From Solimonas fluminis (GTDB lineage: Bacteria > Pseudomonadota > Gammaproteobacteria > Nevskiales > Nevskiaceae), in assembly GCF_002930645.1 (NCBI RefSeq), contig NZ_PSNW01000002.1, forward strand, positions 1-64,000: DNA of 64,000 nt, in the 5' to 3' direction. Shown here piece after piece: positions 7,474 through 16,596 of this stretch. Positions within the stretch are counted from its first letter, which is position 1; each line of letters begins with the position of its first letter. The notes beneath the pieces are model-generated. The model did no database searches, was not told where the DNA came from, and saw only the letters and a list, made by a program, of their open reading frames with translations. The position numbers and the translations under genes are program-made.

Positions 7474-8514
7474 TCACTCCAACTCAGCCCGCGCCGGCCG
7501 CGTGGCGAGCTGCATCACGGCCTGCACCGGCGTGATCTCGCCCTGGATGACGGCGTTGATCGCTTCGGTGATCGGCATCTCCACCTCCAGGCGGCGCGCC
7601 AGGCGCACCACCTCGGGGGCGGCGCGGACGCCTTCCACCACCTGCTGGATCTCCTGGATCGCCTCGGGCACGGTCTTGCCCTGGGCCAGCAGCAGGCCCA
7701 TGCGGCGGTTGCGCGACTGGTTGTCGGTGCAGGTCAGCACCAGGTCGCCCATGCCGGCCAGGCCCATCAGGGTCTCGGGCTTGCCGCCCAGGGCCTTGCC
7801 CAGGCGCATCATCTCGGCCAGCGCGCGGGTGATCATGCCGGCGCGGGTGTTGGCACCCAGGCTCAGGCCGTCGGCGATGCCGACGCCGATCGCCATCACG
7901 TTCTTGGCGGCACCGCCGATCTCGACGCCGGCGAAGTCCTCGGAGGAATAGGCGCGGAAGCCGTCGCCGTGCAGGCGGCCCACCAGGCGGCGCGTGAACC
8001 CTTCGTCCTGGGCGGCGATGGTCACCGCCGTGGGCAGGCCGATGCCCAGTTCCTTGGCGAAGGTGGGACCGGAGATCACGGCGATGGGATTGCGGGCGCC
8101 GACCACGTCGAGGATCACCTCGTGCACCAGGCGGCCGGTATTGGGTTCCAGGCCCTTGCAGGCGCAGGCAATGCCCTGGTCCGGCCGCAGCAGGGGCTTG
8201 AGGCTCTCCAGGGTCTCGCGCAGGGCGTAGCTGGGCGTGGAGATCAGCAGGTCCTCGCTGTCGCGCACGGCGGCGGCCAGGTCGGACACGGCAGCCAGGC
8301 GCGCCGGGAAGTGGCAGCCCGGGAGGTACTGCGCGTTCTCGCGCGCCGCTTCCATCGCCGCCATCTTGTCGGCGTTGCGGCCCCAGAGAAAGGTGTCGGA
8401 GCCGCGGCGCGCGAGGTGCACCGCCAGCGCGGTGCCGAAGGAGCCGGCGCCGAGGACGGTGATGGGACCGTGCGCGGCGGCGGTGTCCTCAGTGGGTTGC
8501 GACGGCGGCGCCAT
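7474..8514 (-). CDS. gpsA: Glycerol-3-phosphate dehydrogenase [NAD(P)+]
   Basis: A 346-residue cytoplasmic enzyme that reduces dihydroxyacetone phosphate to sn-glycerol 3-phosphate, the backbone used by PlsB, whose gene lies at the other end of this window. The N-terminal Rossmann motif is ITVLGAGSFGTALAVHLA. CKGLEPNTG and VISGPTFAKELGIGLPTAV form the middle, and the catalytic Lys is in GGAAKNVMAIGVGIADG. GLAGMGDLVLTC and the R..N region lie near the end. The chosen ATG (8514) overlaps the secB coding end by 26 bases. No later in-frame ATG precedes the Rossmann motif, so a short acidic leader MAPPSQPTEDTAAAHG is kept. Last gene of rhodanese-grxC-secB-gpsA, the order seen in E. coli. Confidence 0.95.
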   Translation of the reverse strand: MAPPSQPTEDTAAAHGPITVLGAGSFGTALAVHLARRGSDTFLWGRNADKMAAMEAARENAQYLPGCHFPARLAAVSDLAAAVRDSEDLLISTPSYALRETLESLKPLLRPDQGIACACKGLEPNTGRLVHEVILDVVGARNPIAVISGPTFAKELGIGLPTAVTIAAQDEGFTRRLVGRLHGDGFRAYSSEDFAGVEIGGAAKNVMAIGVGIADGLSLGANTRAGMITRALAEMMRLGKALGGKPETLMGLAGMGDLVLTCTDNQSRNRRMGLLLAQGKTVPEAIQEIQQVVEGVRAAPEVVRLARRLEVEMPITEAINAVIQGEITPVQAVMQLATRPARAELE

Positions 8515-9007
8515 TCGTCTCGGCCTGCGTGCGGGCGGCCGCGGCCGCCTTCTGCTGGTGTTCCACGTACAGCGCCTCGAAGTTGATCGGCTGCAGCAGC
8601 AGCTGCGGGAAGCCGCCGCGCTGCACCAGGTCGGCGATCGCGTCGCGGGCGAAGGGGAAGACCTGGCCCGGGCAGAAGGCGCCGAGCACGGCATGCTTCT
8701 CGGCGGGATTGTCGAAGCCGCGCACGATGAACACGCCGGCCTGGTGGACCTCGGCCAGGAAGGCCACGTCCTCGCCGAGCTTGGCGGTGACCGTCACCGA
8801 CAGCATCAGCTGGTAATGGTCCTGCGGCAGCGGCTTGAGCTCGGTGTTGACCTGCACGTCCAGCTGCGGCTGCCACTGGCGGGTGAAGACGTCGGGCGCC
8901 AGCGGCACCTCCAGCGAGGCGTCCTTGAGGTAGATCTTCTGCAGCAGCACCTGGCGCGCGGGAGCGGCGCCGGCCGTGGCGGCGGGATTCGGGGCGGTAT
9001 CGGTCAT
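8489..9007 (-). CDS. secB: Protein-export chaperone SecB
   Basis: A 172-residue tetrameric cytosolic chaperone that holds precursors unfolded and passes them to SecA. The body matches SecB: QVLLQKIYLKDASLEVP, a conserved FHPVW-like strand here FTRQWQPQLDVQV, LTVTAKL-like segments, the loop HQAGVFIVRGFD, and CPGQVFPFARDAIADLVQRG before GGFPQLLLQPINFEALY. The C-terminus ends in an Ala-rich tail. A proline-poor, Ala-rich N-terminal extension (about 18 residues, MTDTAPNPAATAGAAPA) is longer than in E. coli. It overlaps grxC by four bases upstream and gpsA by 26 bases downstream. Confidence 0.95.
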   Translation of the reverse strand: MTDTAPNPAATAGAAPARQVLLQKIYLKDASLEVPLAPDVFTRQWQPQLDVQVNTELKPLPQDHYQLMLSVTVTAKLGEDVAFLAEVHQAGVFIVRGFDNPAEKHAVLGAFCPGQVFPFARDAIADLVQRGGFPQLLLQPINFEALYVEHQQKAAAAARTQAETNGAAVATH

Positions 9008-9267
9008 GAGTTGGAGTCGTTGAGCAGCGGGTCGAGTTTGCCCGCGTGGTCGAGGGCGGACAAGTCGTCGAATCCGCCGACGTGGGTGTCGCCGACGAAG
9101 ATCTGCGGCACGGTGCGGCGGCCGCTGATGCGCATCATCTCCTCACGCACGCCAGGGCTCTCGTCGACGCGGATTTCCTCGTAGGCCACGCCCTTGGCGG
9201 TCAGCAGACGCTTGGCCATCACGCAGAAGGGGCAGACCCGCGTGGTGTACATGCGCACCGGTTTCAT
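9004..9267 (-). CDS. grxC: Glutaredoxin 3
   Basis: An 87-residue monothiol/dithiol oxidoreductase that uses glutathione to reduce disulfides and mixed disulfides. The active site is RVCPFCVMAK, that is CPFC in place of the usual CPYC. RRTVPQIFVGDTHVGGFDDL contains the TVP loop and the glutathione-binding GG.DD. Length is typical. Its stop overlaps the secB start (TCAT on the plus strand), and a two-base gap separates it from the rhodanese gene. The same order is found in E. coli. Confidence 0.93.
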   Translation of the reverse strand: MKPVRMYTTRVCPFCVMAKRLLTAKGVAYEEIRVDESPGVREEMMRISGRRTVPQIFVGDTHVGGFDDLSALDHAGKLDPLLNDSNS

Positions 9268-9269
9268 CT

Positions 9270-9692
9270 TTATTTCACCGTCACCGGCAGGCTGTTCATC
9301 AGCCAGGCGTTGATGCCGCCGCGCAGCGGGTAGACCTCGGCATAGCCCTGCTTGCGCAGCTTCTCGGCGACGCTGCTGCCCATGGTGCCGAGCGCGCAGT
9401 ACAGCAGCACCGGACGGGTCTTGTCGCGGAACTGGCCGACGTATTCGTCGAACTTGGCGAAAGGCGCGTTGACGGCGTTGAGCAGGTGGCCGCGCTTGAA
9501 GTCGGCGGCGTTGCGCAGGTCGATGATCACGGGGTCGCGGTCATTGATGAAGCGCACCGCTTCCAGGGCGGTCAGGCGCTTGCCGCCGGCCAGGTTGCCG
9601 TGGATCTCGTTGGCGACGAGGAGGACAACGACCACCGCCAGGGCCACGAACAGGCCGGGGTGGTTCTGCACGAAGGTGATCAACTGGTCCAT
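9270..9692 (-). CDS. Membrane-anchored rhodanese-like protein (YibN-like)
   Basis: A 140-residue protein with one N-terminal membrane anchor (residues 13-28, LFVALAVVVVLLVANE) and a single rhodanese domain facing the cytoplasm (about residues 38-135). Motifs are VIIDLRNAADFKRGHLLNAVN and an active-site loop LLYCALGTMGSSVAEKL with the predicted persulfide Cys. YGYAEVYPLRGGINAW-type ending is present as AEVYPLRGGINAW. First gene of the gpsA operon. Its E. coli counterpart YibN has the same position; the sulfur acceptor is unknown. It shares a 55-base divergent promoter region with envC. Confidence 0.9.
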   Translation of the reverse strand: MDQLITFVQNHPGLFVALAVVVVLLVANEIHGNLAGGKRLTALEAVRFINDRDPVIIDLRNAADFKRGHLLNAVNAPFAKFDEYVGQFRDKTRPVLLYCALGTMGSSVAEKLRKQGYAEVYPLRGGINAWLMNSLPVTVK

Positions 9693-9747
9693 ATCTACCG
9701 CTTCAAGGCCATTCCGGTCGGGTACAGCTAGGTCCTATCATTATCGC

Positions 9748-10950
9748 ATGATCCGAGCCCTCATCGCCCTTGCCCTGCTGCTGCCGGCCGCCGTCCTTGC
9801 CGAGGACGACGCCGGCGATGCCGAGGCCGGCGGGAAGCGCCTGGAGGAGGTCCGGGGGCGCATCGAGGAGCTGCAGGGCGAGATCGAGGGCAACAAGAGC
9901 CGCGAGGATGCCCTGCGCCGCGACGTGGAGACCGTGGAGAAGAAGATCGCGGTAGCCCAGACCGAGATCGGGCTGCTGCGGCGCAAGGAACAGACCCAGC
10001 TGGCCCGGGTGCGGCGCGCCCAGGCGGAACTGGACGAGGCCGAGCGCCAGCTGGACGGCCAGAAGAAGGCCCTGGCGGCCCAGGTGCGGGCGGCCTACAT
10101 GATCGGCCAGAACCCGGCGGCACGGCTGCTGCTGAACCTCAGCGACGTGCAGCAGGTGGACCGCATGGTCACCTACTACGACTACCTGGCCCGCTCCCGA
10201 GCCAGCCGCATGCGCAGCATGCTGGCCCATGCCGACAAGCTGCGCGCCCTGCGCGACAAGCTGGACGACGAGGCCGAAACCCTGGCGGCGCTGCGCGCCG
10301 AGCAGCAGGCGGCGCTGGCGCGCCAGCGCGGCCTGCGCAACAGCCGCTCCACCCAGCTGTCCCAGCTGCAGCTCAAGCTGGGCGACCAGGAAAGCCAGCT
10401 CAACCAGCTGCGCGACACCGAGCGCGAGGTCAAGCGCACCCTGGAGGCCATCCAGCGCGCCCTGCGCGAGGCGGCGGCCGCGGCGGCACCCGCCCGCCCC
10501 AAGCCGCAGCAGGAGCCGGAAGCGGCGCGCGGGCCGGAGCCGTTCAGCGACCGCCCCTTCCCCAGCCAGAAGGGCAAGCTGGCCTGGCCGCTGCGCGGCC
10601 CGCTGCTGGCGGCCTACGGGCAGCCCAAGGCGGGCGGGCGCCTGTCCTGGAACGGCAACTGGATCGGCGCCGATGCGGGCGCCCCGGTACGGGCCGTGTC
10701 CGCCGGCCGGGTGGTCTACACCGGCTGGATGCAGCGCTACGGCCTGATCGTGATCCTGGAGCATGAAGGCGGCTACTTCACCCTCTACGGCCACAACCAG
10801 GGCGTGGCGCACAGCGCCGGCGACCTGGTCCGGGCCGGCGAGGTCATCGCCCAGGCCGGCAACACCGGCGGGCACGAGCAATCCGGCGTCTATTTCGAGG
10901 TCCGCAAGGGCACGATGGCGCTCGACCCGAAACTCTGGCTGAGCCGCTGA
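9748..10950 (+). CDS. envC: EnvC-type murein hydrolase activator (degenerate LytM domain)
   Basis: A 400-residue periplasmic protein. Signal peptide [18 protein letters not shown], then a long coiled coil (about residues 30-240, rich in [14 protein letters not shown]-type heptads), a Pro/Ala linker, and a C-terminal LytM/M23 domain (about 285-400). EnvC is recruited to the division site and activates amidases AmiA and AmiB rather than cutting murein itself. Consistent with this, the first zinc His of active M23 enzymes is replaced ([14 protein letters not shown] has Asn where His is expected), though a His remains in TLYGHNQGV. Upstream of ctpA and a YibQ-like deacetylase, the usual envelope cluster. 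ATG 9748 was chosen because it begins the signal peptide. Confidence 0.9.
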   Translation: MIRALIALALLLPAAVLAEDDAGDAEAGGKRLEEVRGRIEELQGEIEGNKSREDALRRDVETVEKKIAVAQTEIGLLRRKEQTQLARVRRAQAELDEAERQLDGQKKALAAQVRAAYMIGQNPAARLLLNLSDVQQVDRMVTYYDYLARSRASRMRSMLAHADKLRALRDKLDDEAETLAALRAEQQAALARQRGLRNSRSTQLSQLQLKLGDQESQLNQLRDTEREVKRTLEAIQRALREAAAAAAPARPKPQQEPEAARGPEPFSDRPFPSQKGKLAWPLRGPLLAAYGQPKAGGRLSWNGNWIGADAGAPVRAVSAGRVVYTGWMQRYGLIVILEHEGGYFTLYGHNQGVAHSAGDLVRAGEVIAQAGNTGGHEQSGVYFEVRKGTMALDPKLWLSR

Positions 10951-11011
10951 AAACCCCTTCCGTGGCCTTGTGCTATCGTCGTTCCCACGCTTGAAAACCC
11001 CCTTCCGAACC

Positions 11012-12352
11012 ATGCTCAAGACCTATCGCACGCCGCTGGTGCTCGCGGCCGGCATCGCCATTGGCACCGGCATCACGCTGACCCAGGGCGTGCTGGCCGA
11101 CAAGGCCACCGCCAAGACCGAGGCCCTGCCCTTCCGTGACCTGCAGACCTTCGTCGAGATCCTCAACCGGGTGAAGAGCGACTACGTCGAGCCGGTGGAC
11201 GACAAGACCCTGCTGGAGAATGCCGTGCGCGGCATGCTCGCCGGCCTGGATCCGCACTCGGCCTACCTGGACGAGAAGGAATTCCAGGACATCAACATCA
11301 GCACCTCCGGCAAGTTCGGCGGCCTGGGCATCGAGGTGCAGATGCAGAACGGCTTCGTGCGCGTGGTGTCGCCGATCGACGACACGCCCGCGGCCAAGGC
11401 CGGCATCCAGCCGGGTGACCTGATCATCAAGATCGACGAGACCTCGGTGAAGGGCCTGACCCTGGCCGAGGCGGTGGACAAGATGCGCGGCGAGCCGGGC
11501 ACCAAGGTGCAGCTCACCATCGCCCGCGAAGGCGCCAATGCGCCGGTGGTGGTCGACCTGGTGCGCGCCGAGATCAAGGTGGCCAGCGTCAAGAGCAAGA
11601 TGCTGGAGCCCGGCATGGGCTACCTGCGCATCAGCAGCTTCACCACCGAGACCGGCTCGGCACTGGAACGCGAGATGGAGAAGCTGAAGAAGGACAACGG
11701 CGGCGATCTCAAGGGCCTGGTGCTGGACCTGCGCAACAACCCGGGCGGCGTGCTCGACGCCGCGGTCAAGGTCAGCGACGCCTTCCTGGAGAGCGGCTCG
11801 GTGGTCAGCATCAAGGGCCGCGAGCTGGCCAGCGCCCGCGACTTCACCGCCAGGCCGGGCGACCTGCTCAAGGGCGCACCGATCGTGGTGATGATCAACG
11901 GCGGCTCGGCTTCGGCCTCGGAGATCGTGGCCGGCGCGCTGCAGGACCAGAAGCGCGCGGTGGTGGTGGGCTCCAAGAGCTTCGGCAAGGGCTCGGTGCA
12001 GACCATCATGCCGCTGCAGAGCGATGCCGCCATCAAGCTGACCACGGCGCGCTACTACACCCCCAACGGCCGCTCGATCCAGGGCGAGGGCATCGAGCCC
12101 GACATCGCCATCCGCCAGCTCAAGGTGGCCAAGGACGAGCAGCAGGCCGCCTTCGAGGGCATCGAGGAGGCCGACCTCAAGGGCAGCCTGTCGAACGACA
12201 AGTCCAAGAAGAAGGACAAGGAAGAGGCCCTGAAGGACAAGGAGGCCAAGGCCAAGGAGGCGAAGGACGCCGAGCAGCTGGCCGAGAGCGACTACGCGCT
12301 CTACGAGGCGCTGAACCTGCTCAAGGGCCTGGTCATCGTCCGCGCGAGGTGA
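11012..12352 (+). CDS. ctpA: Carboxyl-terminal processing protease (S41 family)
   Basis: A 446-residue periplasmic serine protease. Signal or anchor segment [20 protein letters not shown], then [14 protein letters not shown] typical of the N-terminal cap, a PDZ domain (about residues 98-185, FGGLGIEVQ...[13 protein letters not shown]), and the S41 core with [10 protein letters not shown]. The Ser/Lys dyad is S301 in [12 protein letters not shown] and K326 in [11 protein letters not shown], exactly 25 residues apart as in Prc. The C-terminal tail is highly charged ([20 protein letters not shown]) and probably extended. CtpA proteases process or degrade cell-wall hydrolases and lipoproteins. 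It lies 61 bases after envC and overlaps the next gene by four bases (GTGA). Confidence 0.93.
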   Translation: MLKTYRTPLVLAAGIAIGTGITLTQGVLADKATAKTEALPFRDLQTFVEILNRVKSDYVEPVDDKTLLENAVRGMLAGLDPHSAYLDEKEFQDINISTSGKFGGLGIEVQMQNGFVRVVSPIDDTPAAKAGIQPGDLIIKIDETSVKGLTLAEAVDKMRGEPGTKVQLTIAREGANAPVVVDLVRAEIKVASVKSKMLEPGMGYLRISSFTTETGSALEREMEKLKKDNGGDLKGLVLDLRNNPGGVLDAAVKVSDAFLESGSVVSIKGRELASARDFTARPGDLLKGAPIVVMINGGSASASEIVAGALQDQKRAVVVGSKSFGKGSVQTIMPLQSDAAIKLTTARYYTPNGRSIQGEGIEPDIAIRQLKVAKDEQQAAFEGIEEADLKGSLSNDKSKKKDKEEALKDKEAKAKEAKDAEQLAESDYALYEALNLLKGLVIVRAR

Positions 12353-13293
12353 GGCCGCGCCGGCCCCTGCGCCGGACCGCCGGCGCCGCCCTGCTGCTGT
12401 GGCTGCCCTGCATCGCCGGCGCGCGGCCGCCGGCGATCAGCATCATCATCGACGACCTCGGCGACCGGCTGGCGGAAAGCCGCACCGCCGCCGAGCTGCC
12501 CGGCCCGGTGGCCTGCGCGATGCTGCCGGAGTCCCCCTACACGCCGCAGGTGGCGGCGCTGGCCCAGGCGCGCGGCAAGGAAGTGATGCTGCACCTGCCG
12601 CTGCAGCCCGGCCAGGGCCGCGGCCATCCGCTGACGATCCTCGACACGGCCAGCCCCGCGCAGCGCGATGCGCTGCTGCAGCGCGCGCTGGCGGCGGTGC
12701 CGCAGGCGGTCGGCGTCAACAACCACCAGGGCAGCCGCCTGACCAGCGAGAGCGAGCCGATGCGCTGGCTGATGGGCGAACTGCGCGCGCGCGGCGGCCT
12801 GTACTTCGTGGACAGCCGCACCAGCGCGGCGACGCAGGCCGAGGCCGAGGCCTGGCGGCAGGACCTGCCGACCACGCGGCGCCAGGTGTTCCTCGACAAC
12901 AGCCGCGGCGCGGCCGCGGTCCAGGGGGAATGGCAGCGGCTGCTGGCGCTGGCACGCAAGAACGGCAGCGCGCTGGCGATCGGCCACCCCTATCCGGAGA
13001 CCCTGGCGCTGCTGCAGCGCGAAATCCCGCGGCTGCAGTCGCAGGGCATCCGGCTGATCCCGCCCTCCGCGCTGATCCGCGAGCAGGGCACCACGCGCAG
13101 CCTGCGCGTGTCGGCCCAGCCGCTGCGGCTGAGCCTGGCGATGGCCGAACCGGCAGAACCGGCAGAACCGGCAGAACCGGATCCGGCGGCGGCGCTCATC
13201 GAAGCCGCGGTGGCTGATCCCGCGCCGGTGACGGCCACGGCGACCGGGGCGGCGACCCAGGAAGCGGCGCCGGGCGGCGGTCCCGCCGAGTAG
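12349..13293 (+). CDS. Divergent polysaccharide deacetylase family protein (YibQ-like)
   Basis: A 314-residue exported protein that begins at a GTG overlapping the ctpA stop (GTGA). After a signal peptide ([14 protein letters not shown]) it shows the NodB-like signature [55 protein letters not shown] and [14 protein letters not shown] follow, all typical of the divergent deacetylase family. The Asp pair and His residues that would bind metal are kept, but no enzyme activity is proven for the family. After about residue 265 there is an Ala/Pro/Glu tail encoded partly by a 9-base tandem repeat (13147-13180). Third gene of envC-ctpA-yibQ. Confidence 0.88.
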   Translation: MRPRRPLRRTAGAALLLWLPCIAGARPPAISIIIDDLGDRLAESRTAAELPGPVACAMLPESPYTPQVAALAQARGKEVMLHLPLQPGQGRGHPLTILDTASPAQRDALLQRALAAVPQAVGVNNHQGSRLTSESEPMRWLMGELRARGGLYFVDSRTSAATQAEAEAWRQDLPTTRRQVFLDNSRGAAAVQGEWQRLLALARKNGSALAIGHPYPETLALLQREIPRLQSQGIRLIPPSALIREQGTTRSLRVSAQPLRLSLAMAEPAEPAEPAEPDPAAALIEAAVADPAPVTATATGAATQEAAPGGGPAE

Positions 13294-13457
13294 CGCCGGC
13301 TCCCGGCCGCCCTGCCGTCAAGCAGCCTGGGCCGGGGAATGACACGCAGAAGGCGGGAGAGGCAGGGCTGCCCGGACGGCGCCCGCGTGCGAGAGGGCCT
13401 CGGACGCAGGGGCCGCTTGCCGGCGGCAAGGTCGATGTCGCCCGGAACGACCGCCCT

Positions 13458-15071
13458 TCAGCGTCGCCCGCGCCAGGCCATCAGGGCGGCAATCGCTCCC
13501 AGCAGCCAGGCCAGCGACGGCGCGCCCAGCAGCTGCGGCTGCGCCTGCGGCGCCAGCACGTAGACCAGCACGGCGCCGAGCAGGCTGGCGCCGGCCAGCA
13601 CGCTGCGGCGCGTGCGGCGGCCCGAGGCCTCGATCTCCAGGCGCAGGGCCTGCAGCTCGCGGCGGCCGGGGCCGCCCAGGCCCTCGCCCTTCTGCAGCTG
13701 CCGCAGCGCGTGGTGCGCCAGCTCGGGCAGCGATTCGGTGAGCGCCGGCATTTCGCGGCGCATGCGCTCCAGCGTGGCGCGCGGGCCGATGCGCTGGCGC
13801 ATCCAGTCTTCCATGATCGGCTTGGCGGTCTTCCACAGGTCCAGCTCGGGGTTGAGCTGGCGCCCCAGGCCCTCGACCTGCAGCAGGGTCTTCTGCAGCA
13901 GCACCAGCTGCGGCTGCACCTGGTAGTTGAAGCGCCGCGCCACCTGGAACAGGCGCATCAGGAAGAAGCCGAAGGAGATGTCCTTGATCGGCCGCATGAA
14001 GATCGGCTCGCAGATCGTGCGGATGGCGGACTCGAATTCCTCCACGCGGGTTTCCGGCGGGATCCACTCGCTCTCCACGTGCAGCTCCGCCACGCGGCGG
14101 TAGTCGCGGTTGAAGAAGGCGTAGAAGTTCTCGGCGAGATAGCGCTGGTCGGCCGGCGTCAGCGAGCCGACGATGCCGAAGTCCACCGCCAGGTAGCTCG
14201 GCTTCCTCGGGTTGCTGGCATCCACGAAGATGTTGCCGGGGTGCATGTCGGCGTGGAAGAAGTTGTCGCGGAAGGTCTGCTTGAAGAAGATCTCCACGCC
14301 GCGCTCGGACAGCGCCTCGAAGTCCACGCCCAGCGCGCGCAGGCGGTCCAGCTCGCGGATCGAGATGCCGAAGATGCGCTCCATCACCAGCACGCTGGGG
14401 CGGGTGTAGTCCCAGAACACCAGCGGGTGGTAGATCAGCTCCGAGCCCAGCCAGTTGCGGCGCAGCTGCGCGGCGGAGGCGCCCTCGCGCATCAGGTCCA
14501 GCTCGTCGTACAGCACCTTCTCGTACTCGGCGACGATCTCGCGCGGGCGCAGGCGCCGCGCCATCGGCGAGAAGCGCTCCGCGAGGTCGGCGAGCGTGTG
14601 CAGCAGCTGCACGTCGCTGTCGATCTTGTCGCGGATGCCCGGGCGGATGACCTTCACCACCACCTGCAGGCCCGGCTCGCCGGGCGCGGCCGGGAACAGC
14701 CGCGCGGCATGCACCTGGGCCACCGAGGCCGAGGCCATCGGCTGCGGGTCGAACTCGGCGAACAGCTCGCGGATGGGCTTGCCGAGCTCGCGCTCGATGA
14801 TCGCCACCGCTTCTTCTCCCGGGAACGGCGGCACGCGGTCCTGCAGCCGGGCCAGCTCGAGGGCGATGTCGGCCGGCACGATGTCCGGGCGCGTGGAGAG
14901 CGCCTGGCCGAACTTGATGAACACGGCGCCCAGTTCTTCCAGCGCCATGCGGATGCGCTCGCCGCGCGGGCGCGGGTCGCGGTCTTCCCCGCCCTTGAGG
15001 ATCACGCGCAGGTTGTAGCGGCGCACCACCTGCTGGATGTGCCAGAGGCGCCGCAGGCGCACGAAGTTCAT
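13458..15071 (-). CDS. ubiB: Ubiquinone biosynthesis protein UbiB (ABC1/ADCK-like atypical kinase)
   Basis: A 537-residue protein needed for ubiquinone synthesis. Its unusual protein-kinase-like ATPase fold is thought to help extract lipid intermediates from the membrane. Visible hallmarks are the KxGQ motif (AVFIKFGQALSTRPDIVP), the Ala-rich nucleotide loop ASASVAQVHAARL, the lysine strand VVVKVIRPG, the ExD motif in LYDELDLMREG, and HADMHPGNIFV plus VDFGIVGSLT for metal binding. Two hydrophobic C-terminal segments (about residues 490-507 and 514-530) anchor it. ATG 15071 overlaps the ubiJ stop by four bases. Last gene of ubiE-ubiJ-ubiB. Confidence 0.95.
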   Translation of the reverse strand: MNFVRLRRLWHIQQVVRRYNLRVILKGGEDRDPRPRGERIRMALEELGAVFIKFGQALSTRPDIVPADIALELARLQDRVPPFPGEEAVAIIERELGKPIRELFAEFDPQPMASASVAQVHAARLFPAAPGEPGLQVVVKVIRPGIRDKIDSDVQLLHTLADLAERFSPMARRLRPREIVAEYEKVLYDELDLMREGASAAQLRRNWLGSELIYHPLVFWDYTRPSVLVMERIFGISIRELDRLRALGVDFEALSERGVEIFFKQTFRDNFFHADMHPGNIFVDASNPRKPSYLAVDFGIVGSLTPADQRYLAENFYAFFNRDYRRVAELHVESEWIPPETRVEEFESAIRTICEPIFMRPIKDISFGFFLMRLFQVARRFNYQVQPQLVLLQKTLLQVEGLGRQLNPELDLWKTAKPIMEDWMRQRIGPRATLERMRREMPALTESLPELAHHALRQLQKGEGLGGPGRRELQALRLEIEASGRRTRRSVLAGASLLGAVLVYVLAPQAQPQLLGAPSLAWLLGAIAALMAWRGRR

Positions 15072-15679
15072 CGCTGGGCTTCCTCGATCCGGCGCAGGCG
15101 CGCCTCCAGGCGGTCGACGCCGCCACGCAGCTCGTCCACCGCGTCCATCCATTGTTCCACGTCGGCCGCGCGGGCCAGGTCGCGGGTTTCCTCGCGCAGG
15201 TACTCGGCGGCATCCAGGCCCAGCGTCGCGGCGGTCTGGCGGCCCCAGCCGAACAGCTTCTGCACGCCCTGCACGAGGCGGTGCGCGCCGGCATCGCCGA
15301 CGACCTTGGCGGCCAGTTCCTCGGGGTCGAAGCCGGCCTGGGCCAGCAGGCGGTTGAAACGGCTCAGCAGTTCGGTATCGCCGTCCACGCGCAGGCCCTG
15401 CGGCACGCCGGCCTCGCCCTGGGTGACCTGCCAGGCCAGGCGCATCAGCGTGGTCAGGCCTCCGGCCACGCGCACATCCGGTTCGCCGGCCAGCTCGTCC
15501 AGCACGCGCACGCCGCCCGGGGCGAACTCGATGAAGAAGCTCCAGCCGGGGCCCTCCACGTCCAGCGCGATCACGCGCCCGGCCAGGCGGCCGCATTCCT
15601 CGGCCACGGCGGGCTCGAGCCGCAGCGTGCGGTTGAGCGCCACCTCGACGGCGGCGCAGAGCAAGGCAGGGGCTTTCAA
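15068..15679 (-). CDS. ubiJ: Ubiquinone biosynthesis accessory factor UbiJ (SCP2 domain)
   Basis: A 203-residue soluble lipid-binding protein of the cytosolic ubiquinone-synthesis complex; with UbiK it presents the hydrophobic intermediates to the Ubi enzymes. Residues 5-110 are an SCP2-like fold (VIALDVEGPGWSFFIEFAPGG, ADVRVAGG-type strand GEPDVRVAGGLTTLM, then GLRVDGDTELL). The rest is helical with the conserved LFGWGRQTAATLG...YLREETRDL, ending in a charged coiled coil LEARLRRIEEAQR. It sits four bases after ubiE and overlaps ubiB by four bases, so the three are one transcription unit as in E. coli. Confidence 0.93.
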   Translation of the reverse strand: MKAPALLCAAVEVALNRTLRLEPAVAEECGRLAGRVIALDVEGPGWSFFIEFAPGGVRVLDELAGEPDVRVAGGLTTLMRLAWQVTQGEAGVPQGLRVDGDTELLSRFNRLLAQAGFDPEELAAKVVGDAGAHRLVQGVQKLFGWGRQTAATLGLDAAEYLREETRDLARAADVEQWMDAVDELRGGVDRLEARLRRIEEAQR

Positions 15680-15683
15680 GGGC

Positions 15684-16463
15684 CTAGTCCAGGCGGAAGC
15701 CGCGATGCACGGCGACGATGCCGCCGGTCATGTTGTAGACCTGCACGCGCGACAGGCCGGCGTCCTGCATCATGCCCTTGAGCGTCTCCTGGTCCGGATG
15801 CATGCGGATGGACTCGGCCAGGTAGCGGTAGGAATCGGCGTCGCGCGCGACCAGCTGGCCCATCAGCGGCAGCAGGCGGAAAGAGTACTGGTCGTAGACC
15901 TTGCCCAGCAGCTCGCTCTGCGGCTTGGAGAACTCCAGCACCAGCAGGCGCCCGCCCGGCTTGAGGCAGCGCTTCATCGAGCGCAGCGCGGCATCCTTGT
16001 CGGTGACGTTGCGCAGGCCGAAGCTGATGGTGATGCAATCGAAGGAAGCTTCCGCGAAGGGCAGCTTCTCGGCATTGGCCTGCACCAGGGGCACGCCGAC
16101 CACGCCGCGGTCGGCCAGGGCGCGGCGGCCCTCGTTGAGCATCGCGGCGTTGATGTCGGTCAGGATCACCTGCCCCCGCGGGCCGGCCAGGCGGGCGAAC
16201 TCGCGGGTCAGGTCGCCGGTGCCGCCGGCCACGTCCAGCACCCGCTCGCCGGGCCGCACGCCGGCCAGGTCGATGGCGAAGCGCTTCCAGATGCGGTGGA
16301 CGCCGAAGGACATCAGGTCGTTCATGATGTCGTAGCTGCCGGCCACCGAGGTGAACACCCCCGCCACGCGCTTCTGCTTCTCCGCGGTGGGCACGGACTC
16401 GTAGCCGAAGTGGGTATGGCCCGGCTGGTCTGGGGCCTTGCCTGCGGGGTTGTTCTCGGACAT
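15684..16463 (-). CDS. ubiE: Ubiquinone/menaquinone C-methyltransferase UbiE
   Basis: A 259-residue AdoMet-dependent methyltransferase that adds the C-5 methyl group in ubiquinone synthesis (and C-methylates demethylmenaquinone where present). Family signatures are [26 protein letters not shown] near the N-terminus, the AdoMet-binding glycine loop [25 protein letters not shown], and [20 protein letters not shown]. It ends in [14 protein letters not shown]. The ATG at 16463 gives the usual length; a longer open frame upstream crosses the start of the divergent GGDEF gene and is ignored. First gene of ubiE-ubiJ-ubiB, separated from the divergent gene by 133 bases. Confidence 0.95.
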   Translation of the reverse strand: MSENNPAGKAPDQPGHTHFGYESVPTAEKQKRVAGVFTSVAGSYDIMNDLMSFGVHRIWKRFAIDLAGVRPGERVLDVAGGTGDLTREFARLAGPRGQVILTDINAAMLNEGRRALADRGVVGVPLVQANAEKLPFAEASFDCITISFGLRNVTDKDAALRSMKRCLKPGGRLLVLEFSKPQSELLGKVYDQYSFRLLPLMGQLVARDADSYRYLAESIRMHPDQETLKGMMQDAGLSRVQVYNMTGGIVAVHRGFRLD

Positions 16464-16596
16464 GGGGGCGCTCGGGACGACAGGCGGGCATTGTAGCGGC
16501 AAGCCGGCCGGCGCCGTTTGCCGCCGTTCGTCGCCGCCGGACGACCGTCCGCCCGCCCCCCCTTCAGGCAACCCGGCCGCGGCCGCTATCCCGCCC

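Noticed and set aside
13147-13180. Tandem GAACCGGCA repeats as a mini CRISPR
   Set aside because: They are in-frame codon repeats (AEP units) in the tail of the yibQ-like gene, without spacers.
13710-16496. Long plus-strand frames over ubiB-ubiJ-ubiE
   Set aside because: They are antisense to three genes with clear motifs; composition is biased to His, Gln, Val and Arg.
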